Assembly (NCBI GenBank): GCA_902774245.1
Contig: CACYHQ010000025.1
Coordinates: 1 to 47,298 of the forward strand
From: an uncultured bacterium
GTDB lineage: Bacteria; Verrucomicrobiota; Lentisphaeria; Victivallales; UBA1829
Length of the DNA stretch: 47,298 nt
Direction of reading: 5' to 3'
In this document: piece after piece, positions 1 through 9,978 of the stretch
Numbering within the stretch: position 1 is the stretch's first letter
How the letters are laid out: the number at the start of each line of letters is the position of its first letter
Program-made: the position numbers and the translations under genes
Notes under the pieces: generated by a model
The model's input: the letters and a program-made list of their open reading frames with translations, nothing else
The model's database searches: none
Told to the model about the DNA's origin: nothing

Positions 1-84
1 TATGGTGTTGGTATATTTCTTGGCATTGGTATTTTCTTTGTTGGCGGTTTTATGACAATGTCAGGTGCAGGGTGGGGAGCATCA
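1..84 (+). pseudogene. 3' remnant of a hydrophobic glycine-rich ORF, cut by an IS fragment
   Basis: The first frame is open from the window edge and gives a glycine-rich, strongly hydrophobic stretch (about residues 1-30, including GIGIFFVGGF) that looks like one membrane helix. It then runs out of frame into the transposase remnant that begins near base 85. No start is visible because the window begins inside it. I read it as the tail of a small membrane protein or of a longer protein interrupted by insertion; it could also be fortuitous. The junction base is approximate. Confidence 0.25.
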
Positions 85-547
85 CTATTTGGCGGTGGCC
101 GGGCATCGGGCCTTCGTGATTGCCATCGTGGACTTGTACAGCCGCAAGAACATGGCGTACAACGTCGTGAACACGATGGACACGTTCCACTGCGTCGAAA
201 CGCTCCAGCTCGCGGTGAGCAAATACGGAGTCCCGGAGATATTCAATTCGGATCAGGGAAGCCAGTTCACCAGCCGCGAGTTCACGGACGAGCTGAAGAA
301 GCTCGGAATCGCCATCAGCATGGACGGACGCGGCCGGTGCCGTGACAACGCCAAAATGGAACGCTTCTGGTGGGCGCTGAAATACGAGGATATCAAGCTC
401 AATGACTACGTTTCCCTGCCTCAACTCCGCAGAGGCGTGCAGAGCTACGTGAACTTCTATAACGGCAGACGGCTTCACTCGGCTCTTGGGTATCTCACTC
501 CCGATTCCGTCTACGAAGGGAGGTGCGTCCCGGACAGAGCCTCTTAA
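65..547 (+). pseudogene. IS3-family transposase (OrfB/integrase core), 5'-truncated
   Basis: This is the C-terminal part of an rve-type DDE transposase. The catalytic acidic residues are visible: D in IVDLYSR, D in NSDQGSQF and E in KMERFW, followed by the usual FYNGRRLHSALGYLTP tail. About 160 residues remain, whereas a complete IS3 OrfB has roughly 270-300, so the helix-turn-helix and N-terminal part are absent. The first few residues before HHYLAVAG probably come from unrelated upstream DNA. No OrfA and no terminal inverted repeats are seen, so it should be inactive. It forms the left border of the AT-rich island. Confidence 0.85.
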
Positions 548-573
548 AAATCATTATTTTTTCGGAAACAGGC

Positions 574-601
574 TTGACATCCGGTCAATGCCTGCTATAG
601 T
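574..601 (+). promoter_or_regulatory. Sigma-70-type promoter, TTGACA-N16-TATAGT
   Basis: A consensus -35 TTGACA (574-579) and a -10 TATAGT (596-601) are separated by 16 bases. The same TATAGT -10 recurs before other genes here (23557, 25045, 29157). The first gene downstream starts at 923. The rest of the 548-922 gap holds a short palindrome (GTCCC/GGGAC, 645-657) and no convincing ORF. Confidence 0.6.
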
Positions 602-922
602 ATCCATTAGCATTTACACCTATCACGTCAATCAAAACAGTCCAGTCCCAAGGGGACAGGGCACTATTTTGTAACCGGAAACAAATTTTCAGCGAGATAT
701 TGAACTCAAAATGATGGTACGGAACGCACAAACCGAATACCCCACTTGGCGAAAAACATTGATCCCCTCGCCAATGGCATCCTCGCACCTGTTCCAAATC
801 CCTCTCCGTCATTCCGCCGTCAACGAAAAGTTTGCCTCCCTCAGTCTACTCAATAATAATGGTATTACTTGTTTTTTGTATAAACATTTTTTTTTCTTGA
901 ACAACATAAATGGAGAACGCTT

Positions 923-1564
923 ATGAATGATGAAAAGCAAAACAATGATAGTGGAATGCTTCTTCGCGCGGCAATGTCTGCAATTCCTGCACTTGCTCCG
1001 CTGGCTGCATGGTGGAGTGAGTTTAACTCCACAAAAAATGCAAAGAGGCTTCAGGTCCTTATAGACACATTGAACGCATTAGTCGCTTGCCATAGTAGAG
1101 AACTTGACGCAATAAACAAGGATACATCAAAGTTCGAAGAACGAATTGCAATTCTTGAAGTTACCTTGGACAAAGTTGTCAAAGAGTGGCAACAGGATAA
1201 AATCAAAAAGCATGCTCAATTGCTTATCCAAAACCTGATTTCTAACGATCCAATTCAGCTCAAAATGTCCATCCTTGAACGCTTTAGCGAATTAACTTTG
1301 GAAGATCTTAACATTCTTGAACCACTGTCGATATCGTCTTCTGTCCAAGTGAAAGAATTCCATATATCGTTGGATGAACTCATTCCAATTCTCAGCAAAC
1401 TTGAAAGCCGCGGACTTATTACTCAGACTGGACATGGGAATCGCGGAATTTGGACAATGGCATCTTCAGATAATTGGCGGGAGCAGTGGTTGAATAGGTT
1501 TTATACGGCCACCCCATTTGGCAGAAAATTATGGAACTCTGTCAACTCCATAAAACAGGAGTAG
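923..1564 (+). CDS. Hypothetical protein: N-terminal hydrophobic helix, coiled coil, C-terminal winged-helix-like region
   Basis: I do not recognise a named family. The 213-residue product has a hydrophobic segment at about residues 13-31 (AAMSAIPALAPLAAWW), then charged helices likely to form a coiled coil (about 40-95), and a C-terminal stretch (about 140-175) whose pattern LSKLESRGLITQ resembles a winged-helix wing. GGAGA at 910-914 sits correctly before the ATG. Base composition is AT-rich like the next two genes and unlike the chromosome beyond 5 kb. It lies with them between two IS3 remnants, which suggests an accessory, possibly defence-related, cassette. A membrane-associated sensor or effector is possible, but that is inference. 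Confidence 0.7.
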   Translation: MNDEKQNNDSGMLLRAAMSAIPALAPLAAWWSEFNSTKNAKRLQVLIDTLNALVACHSRELDAINKDTSKFEERIAILEVTLDKVVKEWQQDKIKKHAQLLIQNLISNDPIQLKMSILERFSELTLEDLNILEPLSISSSVQVKEFHISLDELIPILSKLESRGLITQTGHGNRGIWTMASSDNWREQWLNRFYTATPFGRKLWNSVNSIKQE

Positions 1565-1663
1565 CAAGTATCTCGTCTTCCCAAACAGGCTATGCCTAGA
1601 GAAAGAGGGTGTGCGGGAAAACACACAATATATAACATCACGAAACAGATAGAACTAGAATGT

Positions 1664-2815
1664 ATGCAAAAAAACAAACGGAAAACTAAATTGAAGTTTC
1701 GGAAAGATATTCTTCTTCAGCGGGAGCAATCAAATAACGAGCGAATTGCCAATGCAATAATGGATATATGTTCCCCTTTAGAAGCGATTTTTGTTGACGA
1801 TTCTCAGGAAATAGATACTCAAGGGCGCTTGTTTTTGTGGTACCTTGGCAAAATTGCATGGAATCTATCATCATATAAGGAGGTTTTGTATTCTTTGTTT
1901 GAAAAGCTGAGATTAGATTCACCATATGGAATAATCGTTGCAAATACCATTACAGATTTAATCAAACGAAAGAATGATCTTTTCCCTAATATAAATGATA
2001 CTACGAAGAATATCCATGTTAATAAAATAAAAATAGTTTTATATGCGGGGACTCCTAAATTGAGAGTATCTCTGACAAAAAAAGAGTATTCTAATGCTGA
2101 AATTCAATCTGAATTGATATTTCCTCCCATCATTCAACACATCTTTTCTATAATCAAAGAGCGTCCAAAGATTATTTGCGACATGGCAAAAAGACCTATG
2201 GAACATGAAAAGGCAATAGATTTATGCATAAAAGATTTTTCTTGCAAGCCGATCCTTTTGAATTTTATTTCTTTATGCACAGTAAAAAACAAGGAAGATT
2301 TATTGGATAGAATAGACCACTATAGAAAAAAGTCTGATTACTATTTGCTTGCATTGTCTTGTGTTGCCGCTGGTAGATTTCTTGAGGCTTATCATTACTG
2401 TGATATCTTTCTTGATACATTCGGCTATAGAAAAAATGTATTTAAGCTTAAACTGTTTCTAATGATAAAAATGGGATTTATATCTGAGCTCGATTTGTTT
2501 AAACTTCTGTTGACAAACGACCTCCAAACATTTGAGATAGATGAACTAATTTTTCTTTATTACTTTATTAATTTTGACGCAGAGAAACAAAAGGATAATT
2601 TATGGAGACTGCGCAATTCGGAATGCAGCATAATCGCAATTTCATTCATATATATGAAGACAAAACAACTAATAAGAACTAAGACTCACTTGTTTGGATT
2701 GCTAAATGCACTTTCATGTTCTAATCTTTCCGTTGTACCCCAATTAGAACTCTGTCGCAAAACAATCTATAAATTAATGATAGAGGTAATGAGAAAAAAA
2801 TGTCAAAGTTTTTAA
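1664..2815 (+). CDS. Hypothetical AT-rich island protein, all-helical, possibly TPR-like
   Basis: No family is recognised. From the ATG at 1664 (starting MQKNKRKTK) the product is 383 residues; an upstream in-frame ATG at 1592 would add 24 residues of low-complexity lead-in, and neither start has a strong ribosome-binding site. The sequence is rich in Lys, Leu, Ile and Phe. The second half has repeated amphipathic helices (for example LALSCVAAGRFLEAYHYCDIFLD in two stretches near residues 233-255) that resemble TPR pairs. Its 3' end overlaps the start of the HEPN gene by 16 bases in another frame, so the two are probably translationally coupled and act together. Role unknown; a partner or scaffold for the HEPN protein is inferred. 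Confidence 0.7.
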   Translation: MQKNKRKTKLKFRKDILLQREQSNNERIANAIMDICSPLEAIFVDDSQEIDTQGRLFLWYLGKIAWNLSSYKEVLYSLFEKLRLDSPYGIIVANTITDLIKRKNDLFPNINDTTKNIHVNKIKIVLYAGTPKLRVSLTKKEYSNAEIQSELIFPPIIQHIFSIIKERPKIICDMAKRPMEHEKAIDLCIKDFSCKPILLNFISLCTVKNKEDLLDRIDHYRKKSDYYLLALSCVAAGRFLEAYHYCDIFLDTFGYRKNVFKLKLFLMIKMGFISELDLFKLLLTNDLQTFEIDELIFLYYFINFDAEKQKDNLWRLRNSECSIIAISFIYMKTKQLIRTKTHLFGLLNALSCSNLSVVPQLELCRKTIYKLMIEVMRKKCQSF

Positions 2816-3813
2816 TAACAAATGTTGTTCTTGGTGATATCGTCTACAATATTGATTCAAAAATCATAGGTGGGGCAGAATTGCATAGTGCCTCCTGTGA
2901 TACAAAAAATGAACGTATAGCTCTAAGAGAGTCGGCTCAAAAAAATAATGAATTCGTTAATCTTGACTCTTCTATGCGCCTGTCAATGGTTGTATCTGCA
3001 CAAAACGAAAAAGAGTCTTTTTATATCGCTCGACAGGTTTTTTCTGAGGCAATAGATTTATGGAGCGTTTTTGATAGTGTTGTCGTCGGAAGTGTACGAC
3101 TAGTGGATGTCGCTTTCCTTGTGGATATGTCGACCAATAAAATACAACCGTTTGTTAGGGAAAAACAATTATTGAATAGTGTCTGTCTTCATCAAACCGT
3201 GTTTTTTCCATTAACACTTTCTCAAGCATTATCCGCATATAACAACAAAGATGAATTTGCCATTAGGGTTAAGCGCTTTTGTCACTGGTTACGGAAATCA
3301 ACAACAGAAGAAGACAATCAGTTAAGGATTTTATTCTTGTGGTTTTCCATTGAAGCTCTTCTAAAGGAAAATGAAAAAGACAATATTGCACCTTATGTTA
3401 GCATGCTGATTGGTTTTTGTGCGACAAAACAATCTTCTGCAGCATGGGCTAGTTTGCGCACGAACGAAAAATATCGAGAATATCATCGTTTGTTTGCAGA
3501 TAACATTGAAAAGATTCGTATATTTAGGAATAATAGCGTGCACTCCGGATTTGTTCCATGGGATATCTCAGAAGAAGATACATATTTGTTTTATTATATC
3601 TTACATAATGCCTCAATTAAGGCCGCATCTGCGATTAGATCCTTTTATATGGAAAATTCTTGTCAAAGAAATGTTAGTTGTTTTAAGAGCTTTCTAGAAA
3701 AGAGTATTCCCCTTCTTCCAAATTATTCAAATTGGTTTAATGGAACATTTTTATATGGGTTTGAAAAGAAAATCTTTCTTCAAGATTTCCTTAAAGGCGG
3801 TTCTATAAATTGA
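2800..3813 (+). CDS. HEPN-domain protein (Apea-like), putative RNase effector
   Basis: The 337-residue product carries R-N-N-S-V-H at about residues 243-248, the R-X4-H active-site motif of HEPN ribonucleases, preceded by ILFLWFSIEALLKE, typical of the conserved helix of Apea-like HEPN domains. The first 170 residues resemble no domain I can name. HEPN proteins of this kind are common in abortive-infection, toxin-antitoxin and CRISPR-linked RNases. Its start overlaps the previous gene by 16 bases, and an inverted repeat with a T-rich tail follows at 3827. AT-rich codon use and the flanking IS3 remnants indicate horizontal acquisition. RNase activity is inferred from the motif; the target is unknown. 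Confidence 0.7.
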   Translation: MSKFLITNVVLGDIVYNIDSKIIGGAELHSASCDTKNERIALRESAQKNNEFVNLDSSMRLSMVVSAQNEKESFYIARQVFSEAIDLWSVFDSVVVGSVRLVDVAFLVDMSTNKIQPFVREKQLLNSVCLHQTVFFPLTLSQALSAYNNKDEFAIRVKRFCHWLRKSTTEEDNQLRILFLWFSIEALLKENEKDNIAPYVSMLIGFCATKQSSAAWASLRTNEKYREYHRLFADNIEKIRIFRNNSVHSGFVPWDISEEDTYLFYYILHNASIKAASAIRSFYMENSCQRNVSCFKSFLEKSIPLLPNYSNWFNGTFLYGFEKKIFLQDFLKGGSIN

Positions 3814-3826
3814 TTGTACTCGGTAT

Positions 3827-3871
3827 GAGATTTTGGACAGTCTTTCGCGGACAACCCAAAATCTCGTTTTT
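3827..3871 (+). terminator. Inverted repeat with T-rich tail after the HEPN gene
   Basis: A perfect 10-base arm GAGATTTTGG (3827-3836) pairs with CCAAAATCTC (3856-3865) across a 19-base loop that can pair further (GTC/GAC), followed by GTTTTTCTC. It begins 14 bases after the HEPN stop codon. It would serve as an intrinsic terminator, although it might also be part of the end of the adjacent IS remnant. Confidence 0.55.
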
Positions 3872-3891
3872 CTCATCTCCTTATCTATCAA

Positions 3892-4449
3892 TTATTTGTG
3901 CTTTGCCCAATACAAGGATTCATACTGATCCGGAGTAAGATTGCCAAGTTTCTGCAATAGCCAGTAGCTATTGAAGTAAGAAATGTAGTCGGCAACGGTC
4001 TTTTCGAGTTCGTCCAGAGAGTCGTGCCATTTGTGAGACAGCTCTTCCCGCTTCATCATACTGAAGAACGATTCTGCCACGGCATTGTCGTATGGCGTCC
4101 CAGGGTTGGAGAACGATTGGACGACCTTCAAATCTCGTAACTTTTTCCGGAAGGAGTACGCCGTATACACCGATCCCTGATCGCCATGGAATATCAGACC
4201 TTCGGACGGACAACGCTGTTCATAGGCCTTTTGAAAAATCTTTTTCACCAAGGCGGTGTCACTGTTTGGAGAAATGGCGTGGGAAAGAGCTTTCCGGGCA
4301 TACAGGTCAATGACGACACAAATGGCATAAATGTCCTCCTTCACTCGAGCATACGTGATGTCGCTCACCCAAACTTTATTGGGGGCGTCCGGATTAAAAT
4401 TCTGTTGCAGTCGGTTCCGGCGATACTTATAGTGTCTGTTTGTGGAAGC
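3892..4449 (-). pseudogene. IS3-family (IS150-like) transposase OrfB, 5'-truncated
   Basis: The minus-strand frame is open from 4449 to the stop at 3892. It begins inside the conserved region HYKYRRNRLQQ, passes through NKVWVSDITYAR, and contains the catalytic acidic residues: D in VSDITY/VVIDLY, D in FHGDQGSVY and E in NAVAESFF. The C-terminal part resembles LTPDQYES-type IS150 transposases. A TGA at 4452-4450 and the lack of the preceding helix-turn-helix part show that about the first third is gone. A start at 4368 would be a GTG inside the conserved domain and is an artefact. It borders the island on the right and differs in subgroup from the 65-547 remnant. Confidence 0.85.
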
Positions 4450-4840
4450 TCATTTATCATTATTCGAGATACCCCGGAAAACCAAAAAATCGGGAAAAAA
4501 TCAAAGTGTAGGTCGCGTGAACGGCGTTTTTGATACCATAAATCGAAATTCAGCGCGGGAACTATGCGAATTTTGAGGGTAGAATCTAGAATGGTCCCCA
4601 AGATTCCGAACCGCGCCGATTTCGAAAACGCGGTTTATGTGTCGAAAACAGCGCATAACGGCCCTAAAACGTGATTTGAGTTCGCTGAAACCAATAGGTC
4701 GCCGCCTATACGAAACGGAGAATTCCGGCGGAAACTGGACCCGGAGACGCCGCGAAGGACGCGGAGAAAAGCTCTCCGGGGAGAATCCCCTGCGGGATCA
4801 TTCTTCGCACAACCCTCGAATTGAGGGGGAATTAGCGGAA
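4450..4840. other. Non-coding stretch between the IS remnant and tRNA-Ala
   Basis: I see no gene here. ORFs in this stretch lack ribosome-binding sites and recognisable domains. The sequence is a transition between the AT-rich island and the GC-rich chromosome. Confidence 0.5.
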
Positions 4841-4874
4841 AACAAAAAAGCGCCATCTGTAGGTCACATGGCGC
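4841..4874 (-). terminator. Rho-independent terminator of tRNA-Ala
   Basis: Read on the minus strand, a 7-base arm GCGCCAT (4874-4868) pairs with ATGGCGC (4856-4850) and is followed by a run of Ts (bases 4849-4844). It lies 15 bases beyond the tRNA 3' end. Confidence 0.85.
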
Positions 4875-4889
4875 CGATTATCGAAAGAA

Positions 4890-4966
4890 TGGTGGAGCAG
4901 ATGGGAGTTGAACCCACGACCTATACGATGCGAACGTATCGCTCTAGCCAACTGAGCTACTGCCCC
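4890..4966 (-). tRNA. tRNA-Ala (anticodon CGC), CCA encoded
   Basis: All four arms fold: acceptor GGGGCAG/CTGCTCC, D stem GCTC/GAGC, anticodon stem ATACG/CGTAT with 7-base loop TTCGCAT (anticodon CGC, reads GCG), five-base variable loop, T stem GTGGG/CCCAT with loop TTCAACT, and an encoded 3' CCA. The third acceptor pair is G-U, the classic identity element of tRNA-Ala (G3:U70), which supports the assignment independently of the anticodon. A promoter (4985-5012) precedes it and a terminator follows. The island at 1-4.4 kb lies on the side of its 3' end, the usual position for tRNA-targeted integration, but no duplicated tRNA end was found within the window. Confidence 0.96.
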
Positions 4967-4984
4967 ACAAAAAATGTATCAATT

Positions 4985-5012
4985 AATATACACCGGTACA
5001 GAAAAAAAGCAA
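4985..5012 (-). promoter_or_regulatory. Promoter of tRNA-Ala, TTGCTT-N16-TATATT
   Basis: On the minus strand a -35 TTGCTT (5012-5007) and -10 TATATT (4990-4985) are spaced by 16 bases. The -10 is preceded by GGTG, as at several other minus-strand promoters here. The tRNA 5' end lies 18 bases past the -10. Confidence 0.55.
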
Positions 5013-5491
5013 GGCATTTTCCATTTTTTTCCCAAAAAAAGCTTCATGGTGACATTTTGGCGCGCGTTTCCCCGGCGAAACTTGTACAGCAAACTTGTAC
5101 AGGTTGGAAAAAAACGCGTTTTTGCCGGAAAAAGTGATGATTTGCGCGGTTTTTCGCATTGAAGCGCGAAGGAAACGTGTTATATTGGTTTTTCGGACAG
5201 GATTTCCGCGGATGCGACTGCAGCCCGGTCCTGTCTTTTGGCATAAGCATGGCGGACGGAGGTTCGGAAACGAGGGGGCTTCTTCCGCCGGCGGCGGTCA
5301 AACGCCGCTGTACGTTCCGGGCTTGTGGGTCGTTTTGCATCCGGGCCGAAGTTGAGGGGCCGGGTCCACGTCATGGGGAATGAGCGGGATCCGGAGTCGG
5401 TCCGGTGCAGGGAGGGAAACGGCGCACGGCGGAGTGTACTGCTTATGCCTTTTTTTGTCTCAGCATCGCACATGCCGTCGGACAAACGCTT
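5013..5491. other. Intergenic stretch without a supported gene
   Basis: Several overlapping ORFs of 60-100 codons exist on both strands but none has a ribosome-binding site, domain or plausible composition. It separates tRNA-Ala from the 3' end of panE. No clear intrinsic terminator for panE was seen. Confidence 0.5.
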
Positions 5492-6421
5492 TTACTCTCC
5501 TGAGCAGGAGTCCTCGACGGCGTGGACGAGCTGGACGAGCAGGGCGTTCACGGGCACTTGGATGCCGTGTTTCCGCGCGAGCGAGACGACCGAGCCGTTG
5601 ATGAAGTCGATCTCGGTGCGGCGTTTGTGGATGCGGTCCTGGAACATGGAGGAGCACCCGGTGCGCGTGAGGACGCAGATCTTGTGCACGAGCTCCAGGA
5701 TTTCCTCGCGATCGAAGTCGATCCCGTCGGCCTTCGCCACTGTCAGCCCTTCGTCGACGATCTGGCGCACGATGTCCCAGCTCGGGCGGTTGGACTGGAT
5801 GAACCCGTTTTTGACCTCGAGCAGCATGGTGAGCGGGTTGATCGACATGTTCACGAGCAGCTTGCGCCAGATGAGCACGCGGACGTCGTTCGAAACGGAG
5901 ATGTCGAGGCCGCATTCGGCGAAGATCGAGCGGATCAGTTCCACGTGGGGCGAATCCTTGCTGAACGCGCCGATGATCGTCTTACCGTCCGCCGCGTGCA
6001 GAAACCGCCCGCTGCCGAGGAGCGTGCTGTTGTGGTTCGAGGTGCCGATCACGATGCGGTCGAGCGGCACGAACTTCACGATCTCGAGGTAGTTCCCCAT
6101 GCCGTTCTGGAGCGAGACCACGACCGTCTTCGGGCCGATGAGCGACCGGTTCGCCTTCAGCGCGGCGTACGTCTGGTGCGCCTTCACGAAGATCAGCAGG
6201 ATATCGACCGGCTCATTGCGGCCGTGGCCGCTGACTTTCGCCGGGACGCTGAACGGGACCTCCTCGTCGTTTTCGATCATCATGAGGCCGTTTTTGTTGA
6301 TCTCGTCGACTTTCGCGGCGCGGTGGTCAAACAGCGTGAGGTTGATGTTCGGATTTTTGCAGAGGTAGGAGGCATAGAGACAGCCCATGGCTCCTGCTCC
6401 GAGGATGACGGCGTTCAGCAT
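5492..6421 (-). CDS. panE: 2-dehydropantoate 2-reductase (ketopantoate reductase)
   Basis: It reduces 2-dehydropantoate to pantoate with NADPH, a step of pantothenate and CoA synthesis in the cytosol. The 309-residue protein starts with a Rossmann nucleotide-binding motif GAGAMG (residues 8-13). Further family signatures are FVKAHQT (about 79-85), SLQNGMGN, GTSNHNS, and RKLLVNMSINPLTML, which holds the catalytic lysine. The length matches ApbA/PanE enzymes. GAAAGG precedes the ATG, and a promoter lies at 6468-6496, so it is transcribed separately from the methyltransferase upstream. Another pantothenate gene, panD, lies 21 kb away. Confidence 0.92.
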   Translation of the reverse strand: MLNAVILGAGAMGCLYASYLCKNPNINLTLFDHRAAKVDEINKNGLMMIENDEEVPFSVPAKVSGHGRNEPVDILLIFVKAHQTYAALKANRSLIGPKTVVVSLQNGMGNYLEIVKFVPLDRIVIGTSNHNSTLLGSGRFLHAADGKTIIGAFSKDSPHVELIRSIFAECGLDISVSNDVRVLIWRKLLVNMSINPLTMLLEVKNGFIQSNRPSWDIVRQIVDEGLTVAKADGIDFDREEILELVHKICVLTRTGCSSMFQDRIHKRRTEIDFINGSVVSLARKHGIQVPVNALLVQLVHAVEDSCSGE

Positions 6422-6467
6422 GGCGGTCGGCCTTTCACGGGTGGATTGCGGATAGAATGTTCAAGAT

Positions 6468-6496
6468 AATGTAGCACAAAAAAGGCGGTTCGTCAA
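6468..6496 (-). promoter_or_regulatory. Promoter of panE, TTGACG-N17-TACATT
   Basis: Minus-strand -35 TTGACG (6496-6491) and -10 TACATT (6473-6468), spaced 17 bases, about 45 bases before the panE start and downstream of the methyltransferase stop. Confidence 0.6.
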
Positions 6497-6531
6497 GTTT
6501 ATGCGAGAAAATGTGCTTGATTCCGGTATTA

Positions 6532-7188
6532 TCAGCGGGGCTTCCGCGCCAGTACGATCCCTTGCGTCAGCAGGATCGCGCGGTTCAGGCGTGCATCAAT
6601 GATTTCGCCGTGTTCGGCGCAGAGGGAGACGGCGTCTTCCAGCTGAATCGGGCGTTCGTCGGGGAACCGCCAGAGACCGAGCATTTCCGCGGCGCGGCGG
6701 ATGAGGCGGTAACTGAACGTGGGTACGGGAAACGTGATGAGGACCAGCCCGCCGGGCTTCGCAAGCTCGAAATGCCGCCGGATCGCGATCTTCGTCTGTT
6801 CCTCGGGGAAATGCTCCACCAGCCCGACGCTGAACACCAGGTCGGCGGGCTCGAACGAGGCGGTGTCCAGCGTAAGGATGTCGGCGCAGACCGCCCTGTA
6901 CCAATCCGACCAGGGGTGTTTCATCCAGAACAGCAGCGTGCCGCGCGGATTGCTGTCCACAACGGTATAAAACCCGTCCCACGGAGGGTGTCTTGGATTT
7001 GGATCGGGAAAGCGGTCGCAGAACGCGCTGTTTCCGCCGCCGAGTTCAATGATGCGGTGGCTGTCCGGGAATCCGCCCGCGGCGAGGACCATTTTCACGA
7101 TCCGGTGCGCCGTGATGCGCCGCGTGACATGCGCCGTGATGAACGGTTTTTCGTAGTAGCGGGTCCAGTCTGTGGCGGTGTCCGGCAT
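6532..7188 (-). CDS. Class I SAM-dependent methyltransferase
   Basis: The 218-residue protein has the SAM-binding motif I as IIELGGGNSAFCDRF (about residues 46-60), an acidic motif II region around YTVVDSN, and motif IV near DLVFSVGLVEHFPEEQ, the common layout of class I Rossmann methyltransferases acting on small molecules. FELAKPGGLVLITFP is the usual post-motif strand. The substrate cannot be told. It follows tgt by 35 bases on the same strand, so it is probably the last gene of the DJ-1-tgt-methyltransferase operon. A tRNA substrate is possible from context, but nothing in the sequence proves it. Confidence 0.8.
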   Translation of the reverse strand: MPDTATDWTRYYEKPFITAHVTRRITAHRIVKMVLAAGGFPDSHRIIELGGGNSAFCDRFPDPNPRHPPWDGFYTVVDSNPRGTLLFWMKHPWSDWYRAVCADILTLDTASFEPADLVFSVGLVEHFPEEQTKIAIRRHFELAKPGGLVLITFPVPTFSYRLIRRAAEMLGLWRFPDERPIQLEDAVSLCAEHGEIIDARLNRAILLTQGIVLARKPR

Positions 7189-7223
7189 GGCGTTTTCGAG
7201 GGGCGCTTGCTTCGCTTGCCCGG

Positions 7224-9952
<2,729 letters not shown>

Positions 9953-9978
<26 letters not shown>

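Noticed and set aside
585..812. 75-codon minus-strand ORF in the gap before the island genes
   Set aside because: No ribosome-binding site or recognisable domain, and it overlaps the promoter region.
1008..1018. Short match to the tRNA-Ala 3' end (ATGGTGGAG) as an attachment site
   Set aside because: Only about nine bases match and they lie within a coding region.
4637..5137. 166-codon plus-strand ORF
   Set aside because: It runs across the tRNA-Ala gene and its terminator in antisense.
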